The notes under the pieces are model-generated. The model worked only from the letters and a program-made list of their open reading frames with translations. It did no database searches and was not told the DNA's origin. Below, piece by piece: positions 14,650 to 25,634 of a DNA stretch of 64,000 bases (positions are counted from its first letter, which is position 1; each line of letters opens with the position of its first letter). The stretch spans positions 29,475,666 through 29,539,665 of the forward strand of contig NC_092579.1 of the NCBI RefSeq assembly GCF_037975245.1, given 5' to 3'. The DNA comes from Apostichopus japonicus (lineage: Eukaryota; Echinodermata; Holothuroidea; Aspidochirotida; Stichopodidae). A program made the position numbers and the translations under genes.

Positions 14650-15207
14650 TATATCCCGGTTCACTTCCATTAGCTTCCTTCACTGACAGTGCTGAACGTG
14701 TCCTATTTCCCTTTTCCACGAACGTGAACGCAGTCACTTATATCGAAGGCATCGTGATACACAGAAATGAAACCGTGACGTTTAGAAACGGTGATGACGT
14801 CATGGAACTTTCTTTGCAGGATGAAGCAACTTGTACAGAATTCGAGGAAGCGAAGTTAGGCGAGGAGTTTGCAGATACACCCTCTGTCAATGTGACGATG
14901 TTTGAATCGATTGATTATCCGTTAGATTTTGATTGGGGGTGTGATATTTTTAGACGAAAATTTAGATTACTGCCAACTTATAAATTCTAAAACGTGTGAT
15001 ATACAGAGGGTATAATACGATGTGTGCACAGTTGTCTTTACTATCTCAGAGAGGAGGTGCCCTTCGGTGATGCAGATATCGGGCCTGTCTGGTGTATTTG
15101 GTTACCTCATTCCGCTCTCTATAGATTCAGGACCGATCAAAGTCACGTATCAGAGGGCTATTTCAAAACACGATGTTGGGATTAGGTATCCTTGCCTAAC
15201 AGTATAG
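14650..15207 (+). pseudogene. Broken copy 1 of the secreted Cys-rich family (exon 2 only)
   Basis: Matches exon 2 of the intact genes at 18334 and 51102. It begins at the residues matching PLPTMLLLASITDS. It then keeps TVTFRNGDDVM, ATCTEFE and FDWGCD in frame up to about 14975. A frameshift and a stop fall in the segment equivalent to the Cys-rich NFSFC to NDVC stretch. The C-terminal part (RRCPS, PLSIDSGPI, HDVGI, PCLT) resumes in another frame and stops at 15205-15207. There is no exon 1, and the 5' third of exon 2 is replaced by microsatellite. I infer a dead paralogue. An unseen exon rescue is unlikely because the frame break is internal. Confidence 0.85.
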
Positions 15208-15209
15208 GC

Positions 15210-16150
15210 GCATAGAGTTTATATAGACGACTCAGTTTCATTTAGCTGCGCTAAGAAATTAAGATTAGGAGCATTATTAAATGGCTAAAATGGCAATTAA
15301 ATTACGAAAAAACAAAAACAAGTGAATATAAAATATAGTCTATGTTATAACATCTTGACCTATTTAGCACTTCTTTCGAACTTTTTTCGGCTACAAATCA
15401 TCGTAACATGCAACTGCATGTATACTTTTCAACATAACCACGGAATAGAACTATAGTGTAACGCACCATGGTAATTTCATTCTGTGAGAGGACTTTACCG
15501 ATAAGGCATCAGTTCGAAGAGATAACGTTTGATTTAAACTATCACCGGGTCCCTGGTTTTTTAGCCGAACGTGGAATGTTTATAATACACTGGTATAAAT
15601 TCAGAGAGGAAGGAAGTGTGTCTAGTTTTCTCCCGCCCCACCCCCCCCCCCCCCTCCACTGTTTCACTCCTGTAACTATAGTTAAACTAAACTCAGATTC
15701 CTGAGCATAATGACTGAGCGATTACATTGTGTTTTGTATTTGTTTCTCGTTCTAAATTGTGTTTATTTTTAATTTCTATTGATTTATTTTTGGCGGTGTT
15801 CAACAGAGCGGTCAGTGTTAAAAGCCAAACAATGATTAATGTGGCCGTGCTAACGTCAACAACAACAAAAACACACCTCTCAGACTCACACCTTTTTTTT
15901 ATAGTTCAATGTTTTAGTGAAGTTCATCCTTTTCAAACTCCTCCTTGGGTTTTTAGATGTCCGGTGAAATGTTGGAGAAACAGCGATAAAATTAGACTAA
16001 ATAGACTGCTTTCACTATGTGACTGCAAACATGGACCGATCCGTATCTGTTTTGCTTCTTTCCGCGATGTAAGCCTGTTTCTACAGGTGCATCGAAATCT
16101 GGAACAGCAAATCATCTCTTAATCTCCGATACTTCACCGCTCGGGAGGGG
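15210..16150. other. No gene seen
   Basis: Spacer between two pseudogene copies. It contains a run of about 14 C near 15641-15654. Open frames at 15468-15704 and 15727-16122 have no recognisable motif. Confidence 0.5.
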
Positions 16151-16154
16151 GAGT

Positions 16155-17360
16155 GGCAAGGGGGGTGGGGAGGAAGATTTCAAGTGGAGTAGAAAGTTTT
16201 AGCAAACGAAATTCGAGATCGGAAGTTAGCGGATCCATTTTGTGGGAATGGTATAAGTTATCAAAGTTTTAATATTTTTGTGATAAAGTTCTGAGAATAT
16301 TTTCTTGGGTGGCTTAACTGACGTAATTAATAATACTTGAAAAATAATTCTTTGATATTTGCATGCGAAGTATAACGAAACATGAATACCGTTTGAGGAT
16401 GGCAGTGTTAGACTATAGTAGAATATCTTTTGGATATCAAATTTATGTGGCTGTGAGATTTTGTCTTATACCTTCATCAATACGTATTTGTTGTAAAAAG
16501 TCATTCATATGTTGTGAAAAATGATATGCCAATTCTATAGCATATTTCTTACATGCAATAAAACGTGACTATATTTGTTTCCTTTTTGAAACTGCAGGCA
16601 CACTTTCTTGAAATAGGTATATACGTCTTTATACCAAACACCCAGTACGATAAGAATATATAATTATGGTGAGATCACCATCTTCTTAGCTGGCATAGAA
16701 AAGAAGAACCAATTGAAGTCAACGGATATCAACAGTTTCAGGTAGAACATTTTCAAGTTTTTAAATGTCATTTTTTGTCTGTGATTACTCGCAAATAAAT
16801 CTGTGAAGTCACAGTTTATCATTACAAGCATGGCAGTGAGTCCAAAACCGACAACACTGAACACATATATCTAAACTGATCGAAAAGAAATTACATACGT
16901 TGTCAGTTCTGAATTAGGACGCTGGAAATGGGACCGCGATACTTCGGGAAAAGGTGTGACGTCATGGTATTTGGAATTTCAGGATGGTCCCTCTTGCAAA
17001 GAAAGCGATCAAGAACGATTAGCAGAAGAGTTTGCTGGCTCTAACGACTCAAGTTCGCGGTGATACCTTTTCCAGCTATCCTAGCCAAATTCGACTGGGG
17101 AAGTGATAGCTTTGTAGCAACTTTGAGTTCTTGTGATGAATTAAGACAAAGAGGATGTGATTTGGGGGAGATTTGGCAATGATGTCTGTAATGTTATGTC
17201 GACAACTGTTGTTGAGTGATGTCCCTCCTCGATGCACGACTGGCTATTTTCCATGACGTCATTCCATTGTCAATTGACAATGGACCAATCACAAGCCTTG
17301 AAGGAGAACGCTATGATATTATGTATGATGTTGGAATCACATTTCCGTGTTTTACATAAC
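16155..17360 (+). pseudogene. Broken copy 2 of the secreted Cys-rich family
   Basis: An exon-1 scrap is visible at about 16164-16198, where GGGGAGGAAGATTTCAAG encodes the family's WGGRFQ motif followed by a stop. Exon-2 remains run from about 16910 to 17360. They include GTGACGTCATGGT, matching the GDDVM stretch, and homologues of the CTDYEQ, EEF, FDWG, ND(V/I)C and PSSM segments. The copy has several stops and frameshifts and ends in TTTCCGTGTTTTAC, equivalent to the C-terminal FPCF. It lies about 1.7 kb downstream of copy 1 and 1 kb upstream of the first intact gene, in the same orientation. Confidence 0.85.
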
Positions 17361-17364
17361 TAAA

Positions 17365-18330
17365 TCTCTCACGAAATGTCTATGTATCACATATAGCTCC
17401 ACTTTCATTTAAACCTTGTCATGATTTTTGTTTTGTTTTATATCTGCATAATATTAATCAAGTCATTTGCATAACCATACGATGTATATACAGTTAACGG
17501 ACATAACTTGGTCTCTACAACACGCTTGATGATAATAAAACGTATCATAATGTGCTGCAAATATCGCGATTGTCTGGTTTGTGTGGTACTCAGGGGGATG
17601 TACATATTAATTCTACAAACAGGTCATCTTTCAGATGTAGCATTTGCCATAATTGTCAAATATGTATTCGTTAATGTAATTAAGAAAAACACAGAGATAA
17701 TTGATTTCTGAAACTGACGTCCTTTATAGACCACTGTAGGGGCTATACATCAAATTTGAAATGACAAACTGCTTACAGTTTTAAATCTAAATACCAATAG
17801 CGGATAGGCGTTTCAAGTAACTTTTAATAATTGGATATTAATTGGAGTTTCATCCTCATGGTGCAATAAAAACCACTGTTTAATATTTTTATGAAATATA
17901 AAGAAAAACCATTGGATTGGAAAATAATAAAGTTATAATGGCACTATAATAGCCACTGGCATGTGGTATAGCAGGATATAAACAAGTCAAGATAGGTTCA
18001 AATAGAAAATACGGTTCATACCACAAATAATGAAAGGGTAAATGTCCTTTTTCTTATTCTTTTTTATTTGCTTTATACCTTTACAATTCGTGATAAGTTT
18101 ATAGTACTTACCGTTGGAATTTTCTTCGATTATATACGAATTATTTCAAAAATATTACTATCGTTGCAAGGTTGTTTAATTAAAGTTGGTCTATAAAAAT
18201 ATAATACCGTATCGAAAATTATCATAATAGTAAAATACTGATAATACTGTATCGAAAACAGACACAGATAGCTGTGGAGAAAATCAAGATTACATGACGT
18301 GATTGCGTGTCACAGAAACCATATGCTACT
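17365..18330. other. Upstream region of the first intact family gene
   Basis: AT-rich, no exon seen. A TGACGTGA site (18295-18302) lies about 30 bp upstream of the chosen ATG. A TATA box or initiator cannot be assigned with confidence. Confidence 0.4.
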
Positions 18331-18333
18331 AAC

Positions 18334-19788
18334 ATGGCAAAATCGTCAATGACCTATCTAAAGCTAACTTCAGCTTTTACTATTTTGATGGTTGTTAGTA
18401 GCCTGGAACATCAGTTTATCCCCGATCTTCGGTATTTTACCTGCCATGGATGGGGAGGAAGATTTCAAGTTGATAGAAAGATTCTGGAAGACTTAATTGG
18501 AGACCTAAGAAACCAAGATGAACTTTGCGGAGATGGTAAGTATAGGCTAACTGTAACAACTGCATTCAATGTACATCGTTAAAAGGAAGTCCACCAATTA
18601 ACGTTGAAACTTACGGGTAATATTAATATGGCACGCCGTTTGTATAACATACTATAAATATTTTTGTTATACTATACCGTGAAATAAAGGCAATGTGACC
18701 AGAATGCAGTGGATGTTTGACAACTTTCAGAATTAACTAATGACTCAAGATTATGTGAAAACACGGTTACTGGTGAAAGAAAAGCTCAAGCCGTTATCAA
18801 AGGGTAAAAAAAAAATATGGCATGATTTCCCTAAAATGTGAGGAGATACCCACTCGGTGAAACATCAAGTTCTGTCGCTACTGTAAAGAAATGCCTGTAA
18901 GCAGGGAGTTGTTCCATAACAACTCCCTGCTGTAACAAGCCCGTCCATCTTTATATGATAACCAAAATATACCGTTTATTGTTACGAACAAAGGAGAATC
19001 TGTCAAAAAGCGTCTTGATTTGTTTTTCCCTCAAAGAACTGAATCTTCAGCTACCAACGTCCTGGCCAAACTCACCCTATGATCCACTTAGTTTCGGAGA
19101 GATTACTGTTTATTCCGTTCAAGTTACGGAAAGAATGTCCAAAGTCGACCACGGACATTGCCAGGAGGAAGGCGAAGAGGAGTCGTTTCGCCTTTTCACT
19201 GTTGCACTCTTCGTTAATACTTCTAACGATCCCTTACCAACCATGCTTCTCCTTGCTAGCATCACAGACAGCAGGAAAACGGTGCTGGATCCTTACTCGA
19301 CTAGCCACGGAATGACGACATACATCGATAGTATTCAAGACTCCGGAAACGGAACTGTCACGTTCCGGAATGGAGATGACGTCATGGTCATGACATTTCA
19401 GGATGACGCGACTTGCACTGACTACGAGCAGCGTGTGATAGAGGAAAACTTCCCAGGATCGTCGGACGACCCGAAATCGATGTTTCTGGTTTCTAGTTAC
19501 CCGAACAGGTTTGACTGGGGCTGTGACAGCGTGGCCGCTAACTTCAGTTTTTGTCGAAAACTGAAAGAAAGAGAGTGTGAACTAAGCAGATTTGGCAACG
19601 ATGTCTGTGGGGTGTATTCAACGACAGATGTTAAGAGATGCCCCTCTTCGATGCAGTTTGAAAAGTTGACGGGCTCATTCCGTGACGTCATTCCGTTATC
19701 AACCGAATTTGGACCAATCACAAGCATCGAATCAGAAAGTATCCATGTAAACCATGATGTAGGTATCATGTTTCCGTGTTTTTCTTAG
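18334..19788 (+). CDS. Secreted cysteine-rich protein, unrecognised family, intact copy A (two exons)
   Basis: Two exons, 18334-18535 and 19037-19788, give 317 residues. The ATG at 18334 is chosen because the in-frame GTG upstream is not a eukaryotic start; a second ATG follows at 18349. The first exon encodes a signal-peptide-like segment (LTSAFTILMVVSS), then WGGRFQVDRKILEDLI and LCGDG. The donor is G|GTAAGT, phase 1, and the acceptor is CCCTCAAAG|AA. The second exon carries YDPLSFGEI, TVTFRNGDDVM, RFDWGCD, a Cys-rich stretch (SFC, REC, DVCGVY, KRCPSSM) and ends FPCFS. The mature part has 10 Cys, nine shared with copy B, and N-glycosylation sequons NTS, NGT and NFS. There is no transmembrane segment after the signal. 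AATAAA lies at 20136-20141. I do not recognise the family. Secretion and disulfide bonding are inferred from the sequence, and function is unknown. Confidence 0.85.
18901..18930. other. Perfect 13-bp hairpin inside the copy A intron
   Basis: Arms GCAGGGAGTTGTT (18901-18913) and AACAACTCCCTGC (18918-18930) enclose the 4-nt loop CCAT. It lies in the 501-nt intron, 106 nt before exon 2. It could be an RNA structure affecting splicing, a small-RNA precursor or the remnant of a palindromic element. The sequence does not decide between these. Confidence 0.75.
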
Positions 19789-19791
19789 CCA

Positions 19792-21210
19792 ATCTGAGCT
19801 TTGTGAATAGAAAGGTTTTCCCAAAACAACGAATGAAAATCAAGCAAACAGATATTTTCAAAGCTGACAAAAATTGGCTTAAAAAGTTACAAATGGGGTT
19901 AAGGATCATAACATTAATTTGAATATTATTATAGCAATTACTTATCACCCTTATCAAGCCACCTCGTATTTCTGGACCACATTAACCACCCCCCCCCCCC
20001 CCGAAATGACCCTTTAGAAAACATCTGAGGCTTATCAATTAAATTGACTATTTATTGTTTAACACACACAAAATAAGCTCAGTTCCTCATTGAAAGTGAA
20101 AATCTCAATAGATGAACAGAAGACGTTGGCCCAGAAATAAAAAGTTTTTAAATTGCATTACAATGATTTTATAGAGCAAAATGTGTTGAATGTCATCTAG
20201 GGGTGCCATGTTACCAAGTTGAAGAATAGTTGTTTGAATAGAGTTAACATTTAGGCCCAGTTCATTGATCTAATGACGTCATCATCAAATCAGCCTTAAA
20301 GGAGCATATACCAGAAACCGTTATCTTGAAAACCGGAATAACAAACTAGAATTTATAAGTATTCTTTTTTCTTTGAAGTATAAAATTCTACCTTAGTTCA
20401 ACCTTTAGAATTTTGTTTTAACGTTTAAGTAAACTTTGTGACCATTTTTTACATAATCTAGCATTTTGTATCCGAAGTTGCAGCTACCTGTATAAGCTAG
20501 TTCATTGTTATACTATTGTTGTTTAATTCAATATATTGGAAATTCGGTTCAATGTCGTGTCTAAGTTATCGTGCATGCCATTACAAAATGACTACTATGG
20601 AACTATAGTGGAATGAAATTTGTAATATTGGAGAAAGCTATATAGACTACATGGCAAAGGGTGCATAGGAACCGGGAAGTATTTAACTCCCACCCCGTTT
20701 CCCCCACCCCGTCCCCCACCCGTCCCTACGGTGCGCCCCTTCACCCCTATAGTTTCCTAGTTTTGACATTTCGACATGTCCTTTTATCTTTTCGCAATTG
20801 GCAATCGCTAACCTTGAAGCAGACGTTCTCCCTTTTCCCTTCATAATATCCTCCTGCCCTCAAAACCAATACCAGTTTACTCTCCCTTTACACAAAACTT
20901 TAGGGACAGCTTGCACAGTGTCCTCGCCTTGTCCGAAGTGTGTGTATTAAGTACTAGCCACAGCCCCCCATCCCCCTCCCCCACCCTCCCTCCTGCAACT
21001 GTCTGCCAGAGTTTATGTACTTTATATAATATGCAGAGTGCAGACCCTCGTAAAAGTTAACCTAGTACTTATTAGGATTTGATCGAGAGTTCGTCTCCAA
21101 GTCCTCGAGCGTTCATATGTTCTCATTTTATAAAAATGAGAATTCATTACTAGTAACTGGAAATCAAATAACGTAACCTTTTCAGGCGTTGCACCCCGGA
21201 AATTTTCTCC
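19792..21210. other. 3' flank of copy A, otherwise no gene seen
   Basis: Contains the AATAAA at 20136-20141, a C-run near 19988-20001 and C-rich low-complexity patches around 20690-20750 and 20960-20995. No exon recognised. Confidence 0.5.
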
Positions 21211-21218
21211 CAGTACCT

Positions 21219-21305
21219 CTAAATCATGTTTCGTGCACTTTTCGAAATCCTGAATTTTAAGTATACCATCACGTCGTCCCCTTTACGAAACGTCACTGTA
21301 TATTC
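21219..21305 (-). pseudogene. Inverted scrap of the secreted Cys-rich family
   Basis: On the minus strand the frame reads YTVTFRKGDDVMVYLKF, closely matching the core TVTFRNGDDVMV of both intact genes, and then runs to a stop at 21219. No upstream or downstream family sequence is recognisable, so only about 30 codons survive. The inverted orientation shows that the cluster was rearranged and not only tandemly duplicated. Confidence 0.7.
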
Positions 21306-21614
21306 GGATGCCTGCTGCGCTATGAATGCACTGTGACATTCGCTGGTTGGTTCTCTTCTAACTTCATGATTTGACGTATACATTTCGAGTCTGCTTGTGA
21401 AAGGTACGTAATTTATTTTTCTTGCAGTAGACAGGTAGAATTGCCTGTATTGTACGCTTGGTAGAGTAAAGCAATTCGATTGCACTAATACTATACTTAT
21501 CAAACACATAAAAAATAACTAAAATTAATGTCCGTTAAGTATATATTGATATGAAACGGACATATGACAAGGGTATGCTGATTCTGAAAGCAAATCAAAG
21601 TTTTTACCTGAAAA

Positions 21615-22486
21615 TGTCAAATGTTTACGGTAAGGAATTGAGAAAGACAACAAAGAATTTATCAATTCTGTAAAACGTTTTTGTAATTATGATGCTGTTT
21701 ATAAGATACCGTAGATATGTAGCTCAGAATTTTTGCTGTCAGATTTGCAAACGCGGTACCGAAATTCGTATATTTTGGACCTAATGTTATAGTCGTGCAT
21801 TGACATTGAACAGAGGGGCCTACCGTGAAAATGAACGGGAAATTGAGCTATTAATATTTCATCGCGGTAATGTCATTAGATACAGAAATGCAACTCAATA
21901 GTGTTTACATGATGTTATTATTATAATGAGCTTCAAAGAAATGTTTGAAAAGCAGTTTAAAGACATGATGAAAAGACCAATTTATCTCAAAGAACGATGT
22001 CACTACGGATGCCCTTCAATGACATCCATAGAACGCGTTTTACTGTTAGTAGCTCTTTCGTGAAAGTTGTAAATATTCTACAAGTTGGTAGATATTCTAT
22101 TTTATCTATTTAAAGGATACAAACCACTGTACATGTGTACTGCGAGTCACGAGGACATTATCTCTGCTTAAGAGTGGATTGTCGGCGGGCCCGAGTGAGG
22201 GTTTGAAGGGGAAGGGGTGGGAGGGGGGGTTACATGACGGTGTAGCCTTTTAAGGTGCCCATTAATGCGTGCTGTCGCTGTTTTATTTTGAGACTAAATT
22301 ACGCTTTAATCAGAAGAGATTCAGTAAAGAATGACTTTTTTCAGAGGTTCTTAAAATGTGTTACTTAAAACTGCGTACGTTTTATATCATTTGAAAGCGC
22401 TTATTAAATTCCATTAAATGTAAGTTCCTTGCCAGAACCTGCGTGACTGAATTAACCTCGCATTTCCTCTTTTCTATACATTGAAA
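21615..22486. repeat. Direct duplication, copy 1
   Basis: Aligns with 23045-23911 over about 870 bp. Both carry TAGATATGTAGCTCAG, GAACAGAGGGGCCTACCGTG and CGGCGGGCCCGAGTGAGGG. The conserved ORF described at 23224-23466 is broken here by an in-frame TAG after about 33 codons. The part around the ORF is homologous to the minus-strand blocks at 41.7 and 43.8 kb. Confidence 0.9.
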
Positions 22487-22600
22487 AAGTATTTGCTTTA
22501 CATCTTTGTGACTTTAATCCTTTAGCAGATCAAGGGAGGGAAAGGTTTAGAAGGAGGAAGAAGATTGGATCAGACGTGGAAGGAGGGGAGGGGGGGGGCG

Positions 22601-22814
22601 GAAGGAAGGAAGGAAGGAAGGAAGGAAGGAAGGAAGGAAGGAAGGAAGGAAGGAAGGAAGGAAGGAAGGAAGGAAGGAAGGAAGGAAGGAAGGAAGGAAG
22701 GAAGGAAGGAAGGAAGGAAGGAAGGAAGGAAGGAAGGAAGGAAGGAAGGAAGGAAGGAAGGAAGGAAGGAAGGAAGGAAGGAAGGAAGGAAGGAAGGAAG
22801 GAAGGAAGGAAGGA
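22601..22814. repeat. GGAA tetranucleotide microsatellite
   Basis: About 214 bp of essentially perfect GGAA repeat. Lys-Glu-Gly-Arg frames here are artefacts. It sits between the two copies of the 870-bp duplication. Confidence 0.99.
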
Positions 22815-23044
22815 GGAATTTAGGGGAAAGTTGTGTTTTGGTATGATTCGGGTGTTTGTACGTCAGGAATTCTTATGGCATGTTATCGCGCGCCCCATGT
22901 TCATAAACATAAAGTTCTAAAAACGAATTAGGATATTCTACGTCAGTTTTCAACTTTTTTTAATATAAATTTAGTATATTGATCGATAGAAAACGGTTAC
23001 TTGGTAATTCTCTAAAAATATCATTGAAGTAGTACCGGTAAGTC

Positions 23045-23911
23045 AAATATTTATGGAAGGATTCGAAAAGACAACACTGAAGAGCTTATCAATCCTGTAC
23101 AAAGTACGTAATTATGATGCTGTTTATAAGACACCGTAGATATGTAGCTCAGAATTTTTGCTGTCAGATTTGCAAACGGCAACCGAAATTCGTATATTTT
23201 GGACCTAATGTTATAGCCGTGCATTGACCTTGAACAGAGGGGCCTACCGTGAAAATGTACGGGGAATTGAGCTATTGATATTTCATCGCGGTGATGCCAT
23301 TGGATACAGAAAAACAACTCAAAAGTGTTTAAATGATGTTATTATTACAATGAGCTTAAAAGAAAAGTTTGAAAAGCAGTTTAAAGACATGATGAAAAGA
23401 CCAATTTATCTCAAAGAACGATGTCACTACGGATGCCCTTTAATGACATCCACGGAATGCGTTTAACTGTTAGTAGCTCTTTCGTGAAAGTTGTAAATAT
23501 TCTACAAGTTGGGAGTTATTCTATTTTAATTATTTAAAGGATACACACCACCGTTCTGCGAGTCACGAGGACATATCTCTGCTTAAGAGTGGATTGTCGG
23601 CGGGCCCGAGTGAGGGTTTGAAGGGGAAGGGGTGGGAGGGGGGGGTTACATGACGGTGTAGCCTTTTAAGGTGCCATTAATGCGTGCTATCGCTGTTTTA
23701 TTTTGAATTTAAATTACGCTTTAATCAGAAGAGATTCATTAAAGAATTTTTTTTATTCAGAGGTTCTTAAAAGGTGTTACTTAAAACTGCGTACGTTTTA
23801 TTCCATTTGAAAACGCTTATTAAATTCAATTAATGTAAGTACATTGCCAGAACCTGTGTGACTGAATTAATTTATCACGACCTCGCATTTACTCTTTTCT
23901 ATCCATTGGAT
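23045..23911. repeat. Direct duplication, copy 2
   Basis: Partner of 21615-22486, offset about 1.43 kb, diverged by substitutions and small indels. It carries the intact version of the conserved ORF. Confidence 0.9.
23224..23466 (+). other. Conserved ORF of unknown identity (candidate exon)
   Basis: An open frame of about 80 codons beginning at TTGACCTTGAACAGAGG. It reads LTLNRGAYRENVR, then GYRKTTQK, DVIIT, EKQFKDMM and RCHYGC. Related frames lie on the minus strand at 41713-41946 and 43811-44044 and, broken, near 21804. Compared with the 41.7-kb copy there are many substitutions but no indel across the compared stretch. Replacements are conservative (T/S, I/M/L, D/E, F/Y), which suggests selection on protein in an ancestor. 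A TTATAG just upstream (before CCGTGCA) could be a splice acceptor, so this may be an exon or part of a mobile element. I do not recognise the family. Confidence 0.45.
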
Positions 23912-24259
23912 CCGCCAGTGTATCTCTAAGGCCTTGGTCTGTTTTACCTGTGTTTGGGGGTGTAATAGGGTTAATGCTTCTTTTTTTTTTAATTTTCCAA
24001 AAGTTTTTCGGGTTTTTATCATTTTGTTCATCCGCCAATATTTGTCTGTTTATTGCTATTTGAGTTGGTTAATTTGGGTTTTTAGAGTTTTGTCTCGGGA
24101 GATGATATAGGTTCTACGTAGGCGACGTCTGAGTTTCATAAGTGTAAGGATATTCTTATTTAGTTTTCGTTTTCCGTTTTCTGTAAGGGACAGTGTCTTT
24201 TGAAAGTATTGAAGATATGATGGGCAACGCTGTCACAGTAATTGTCGATGTAATTTAGC

Positions 24260-25351
24260 CAGGCGCGGCGGAACGGGAAAATTATTGGGGGAGGGGGTGG
24301 CTAAGTGTGTTAAGATTATCTAAGCGGAGCGCCACCATCGGTTGGCGCTTAGCGTACAAGAAAATTTTGGGTTTTTTAAACCCCCAGATGGCCGGAAACG
24401 GCACTTGCCGAGTGTTTTATGCTGCGAATACCTAGCCCTAAGATATGGGTCTCAAGCCTGCAATTTCTCAGATTGCACGTAAAAATCTGTAAAAACATTG
24501 TAATTTGTATATTCGAGGGTGTTTTAAGAGAGTAGCTATTACTCGTAGTGTACTCGCAAAGACGTTTTTGAGTGTAGTAAATTACTACTTGCAATTAAAT
24601 GCAATAATTAAATAAATGTCATAAGAAAAAACAGAAAGCATTTCTTAATGTCAACAAATGGGTAATTCCAAAACCATGTGCAGTTGCCAACAAATTTCTA
24701 TGAACCAAGCACTGTCACGAATGCATGTACCCTATACAGTACAGGTGAAATGCTAATATTGTGTTTTTGTTCGTTTAATAATTAATTGCGCACATAGAGC
24801 CATGTTCCACGCCTTGCGTGTACTCGTAGTGTAAACGCAAATTTTGATGAGTGTATAGCGTTTAGCTTATTACACTCTTATTTAAAACACTAATATTCGA
24901 TGCATGATACAGACAATCAATTATCATATCGTTTGAATGCTCTGGCTGCAATGCTCCGCACCTACCCCCCCCCCCAAATGTCCCTGAAGGATATATCCAT
25001 AGGAAATTTGCTACCATTGGAAGGATATATCTTTCAGGGGATGTTGGAGAACTGGCTGAAATGAGGCAAGTCATTGGCCTTAGACGCAGTTGTGTTGCGC
25101 TTACCGGTACTCACACTCACTGCTACCAATTTTCACGGGGAGCATTTACTAAAATGATTACACCTATATAGTATACGTGTGCATCGGACAGATCGACAAG
25201 TATGCATTGAAAAATGGGCAGATGCACGTTTCGGAGCCTTGGTAAATATTGGGGGGGGGGGCTATCATGCATTTGCCCCCTCAACTTTTTCATTGGGGGC
25301 TGAGCCCCCCCAAGCCCCCCTCCCCCCCCCCCCCCGGTTCCGCCGCCACTG
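24260..25351. mobile_element. hAT-like non-autonomous DNA transposon, 1092 bp
   Basis: Flanked by a perfect 8-bp direct repeat AATTTAGC (24252-24259 and 25352-25359). The left end is CAGGCGCGGCGGAAC and the right end GTTCCGCCGCCACTG, an imperfect terminal inverted repeat. G- and C-runs lie just inside the right end. Near the left end is a GCGCCACC...GGTTGGCGC hairpin followed by GATGGCCGGAAACGGCACTT, a core seen in several other elements of this window. No transposase frame is seen. An 8-bp target duplication with CAG...CTG ends is characteristic of hAT elements. Confidence 0.85.
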
Positions 25352-25634
25352 AATTTAGCTCGTTGTTTTGGTTGTTGAATTTGGGGAGTCTGTTTTTGTT
25401 GTTGTAATTATACGTCACTTCGTTATTTGGTATGCGGTTGAGGTTTATGTCTAGCTAAAAAAGGAGTGGAAAATGGTCACTGATTTAGTCATCTTCTAGG
25501 ATTTGTATCGAATGTGTTTAAGTTGCGAGGTGATTTGAGGTTACATGGGTAGTCAAGTAGTTCTGTAATATTGTTTATTGGGTTTATCCTAGGTTTGGTA
25601 CTTTGGCTAATTATCGTTAAGGTGTATTTATCAC

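Noticed and set aside
14368-14737. Asp-Gly-Arg-Met repeat frames
   Set aside because: Translations of the GACG/GATG microsatellite. Only the sequence after about 14650 is family-derived.
22565-22920. Lys-Glu-Gly-Arg repeat proteins
   Set aside because: Pure GGAA microsatellite translation.
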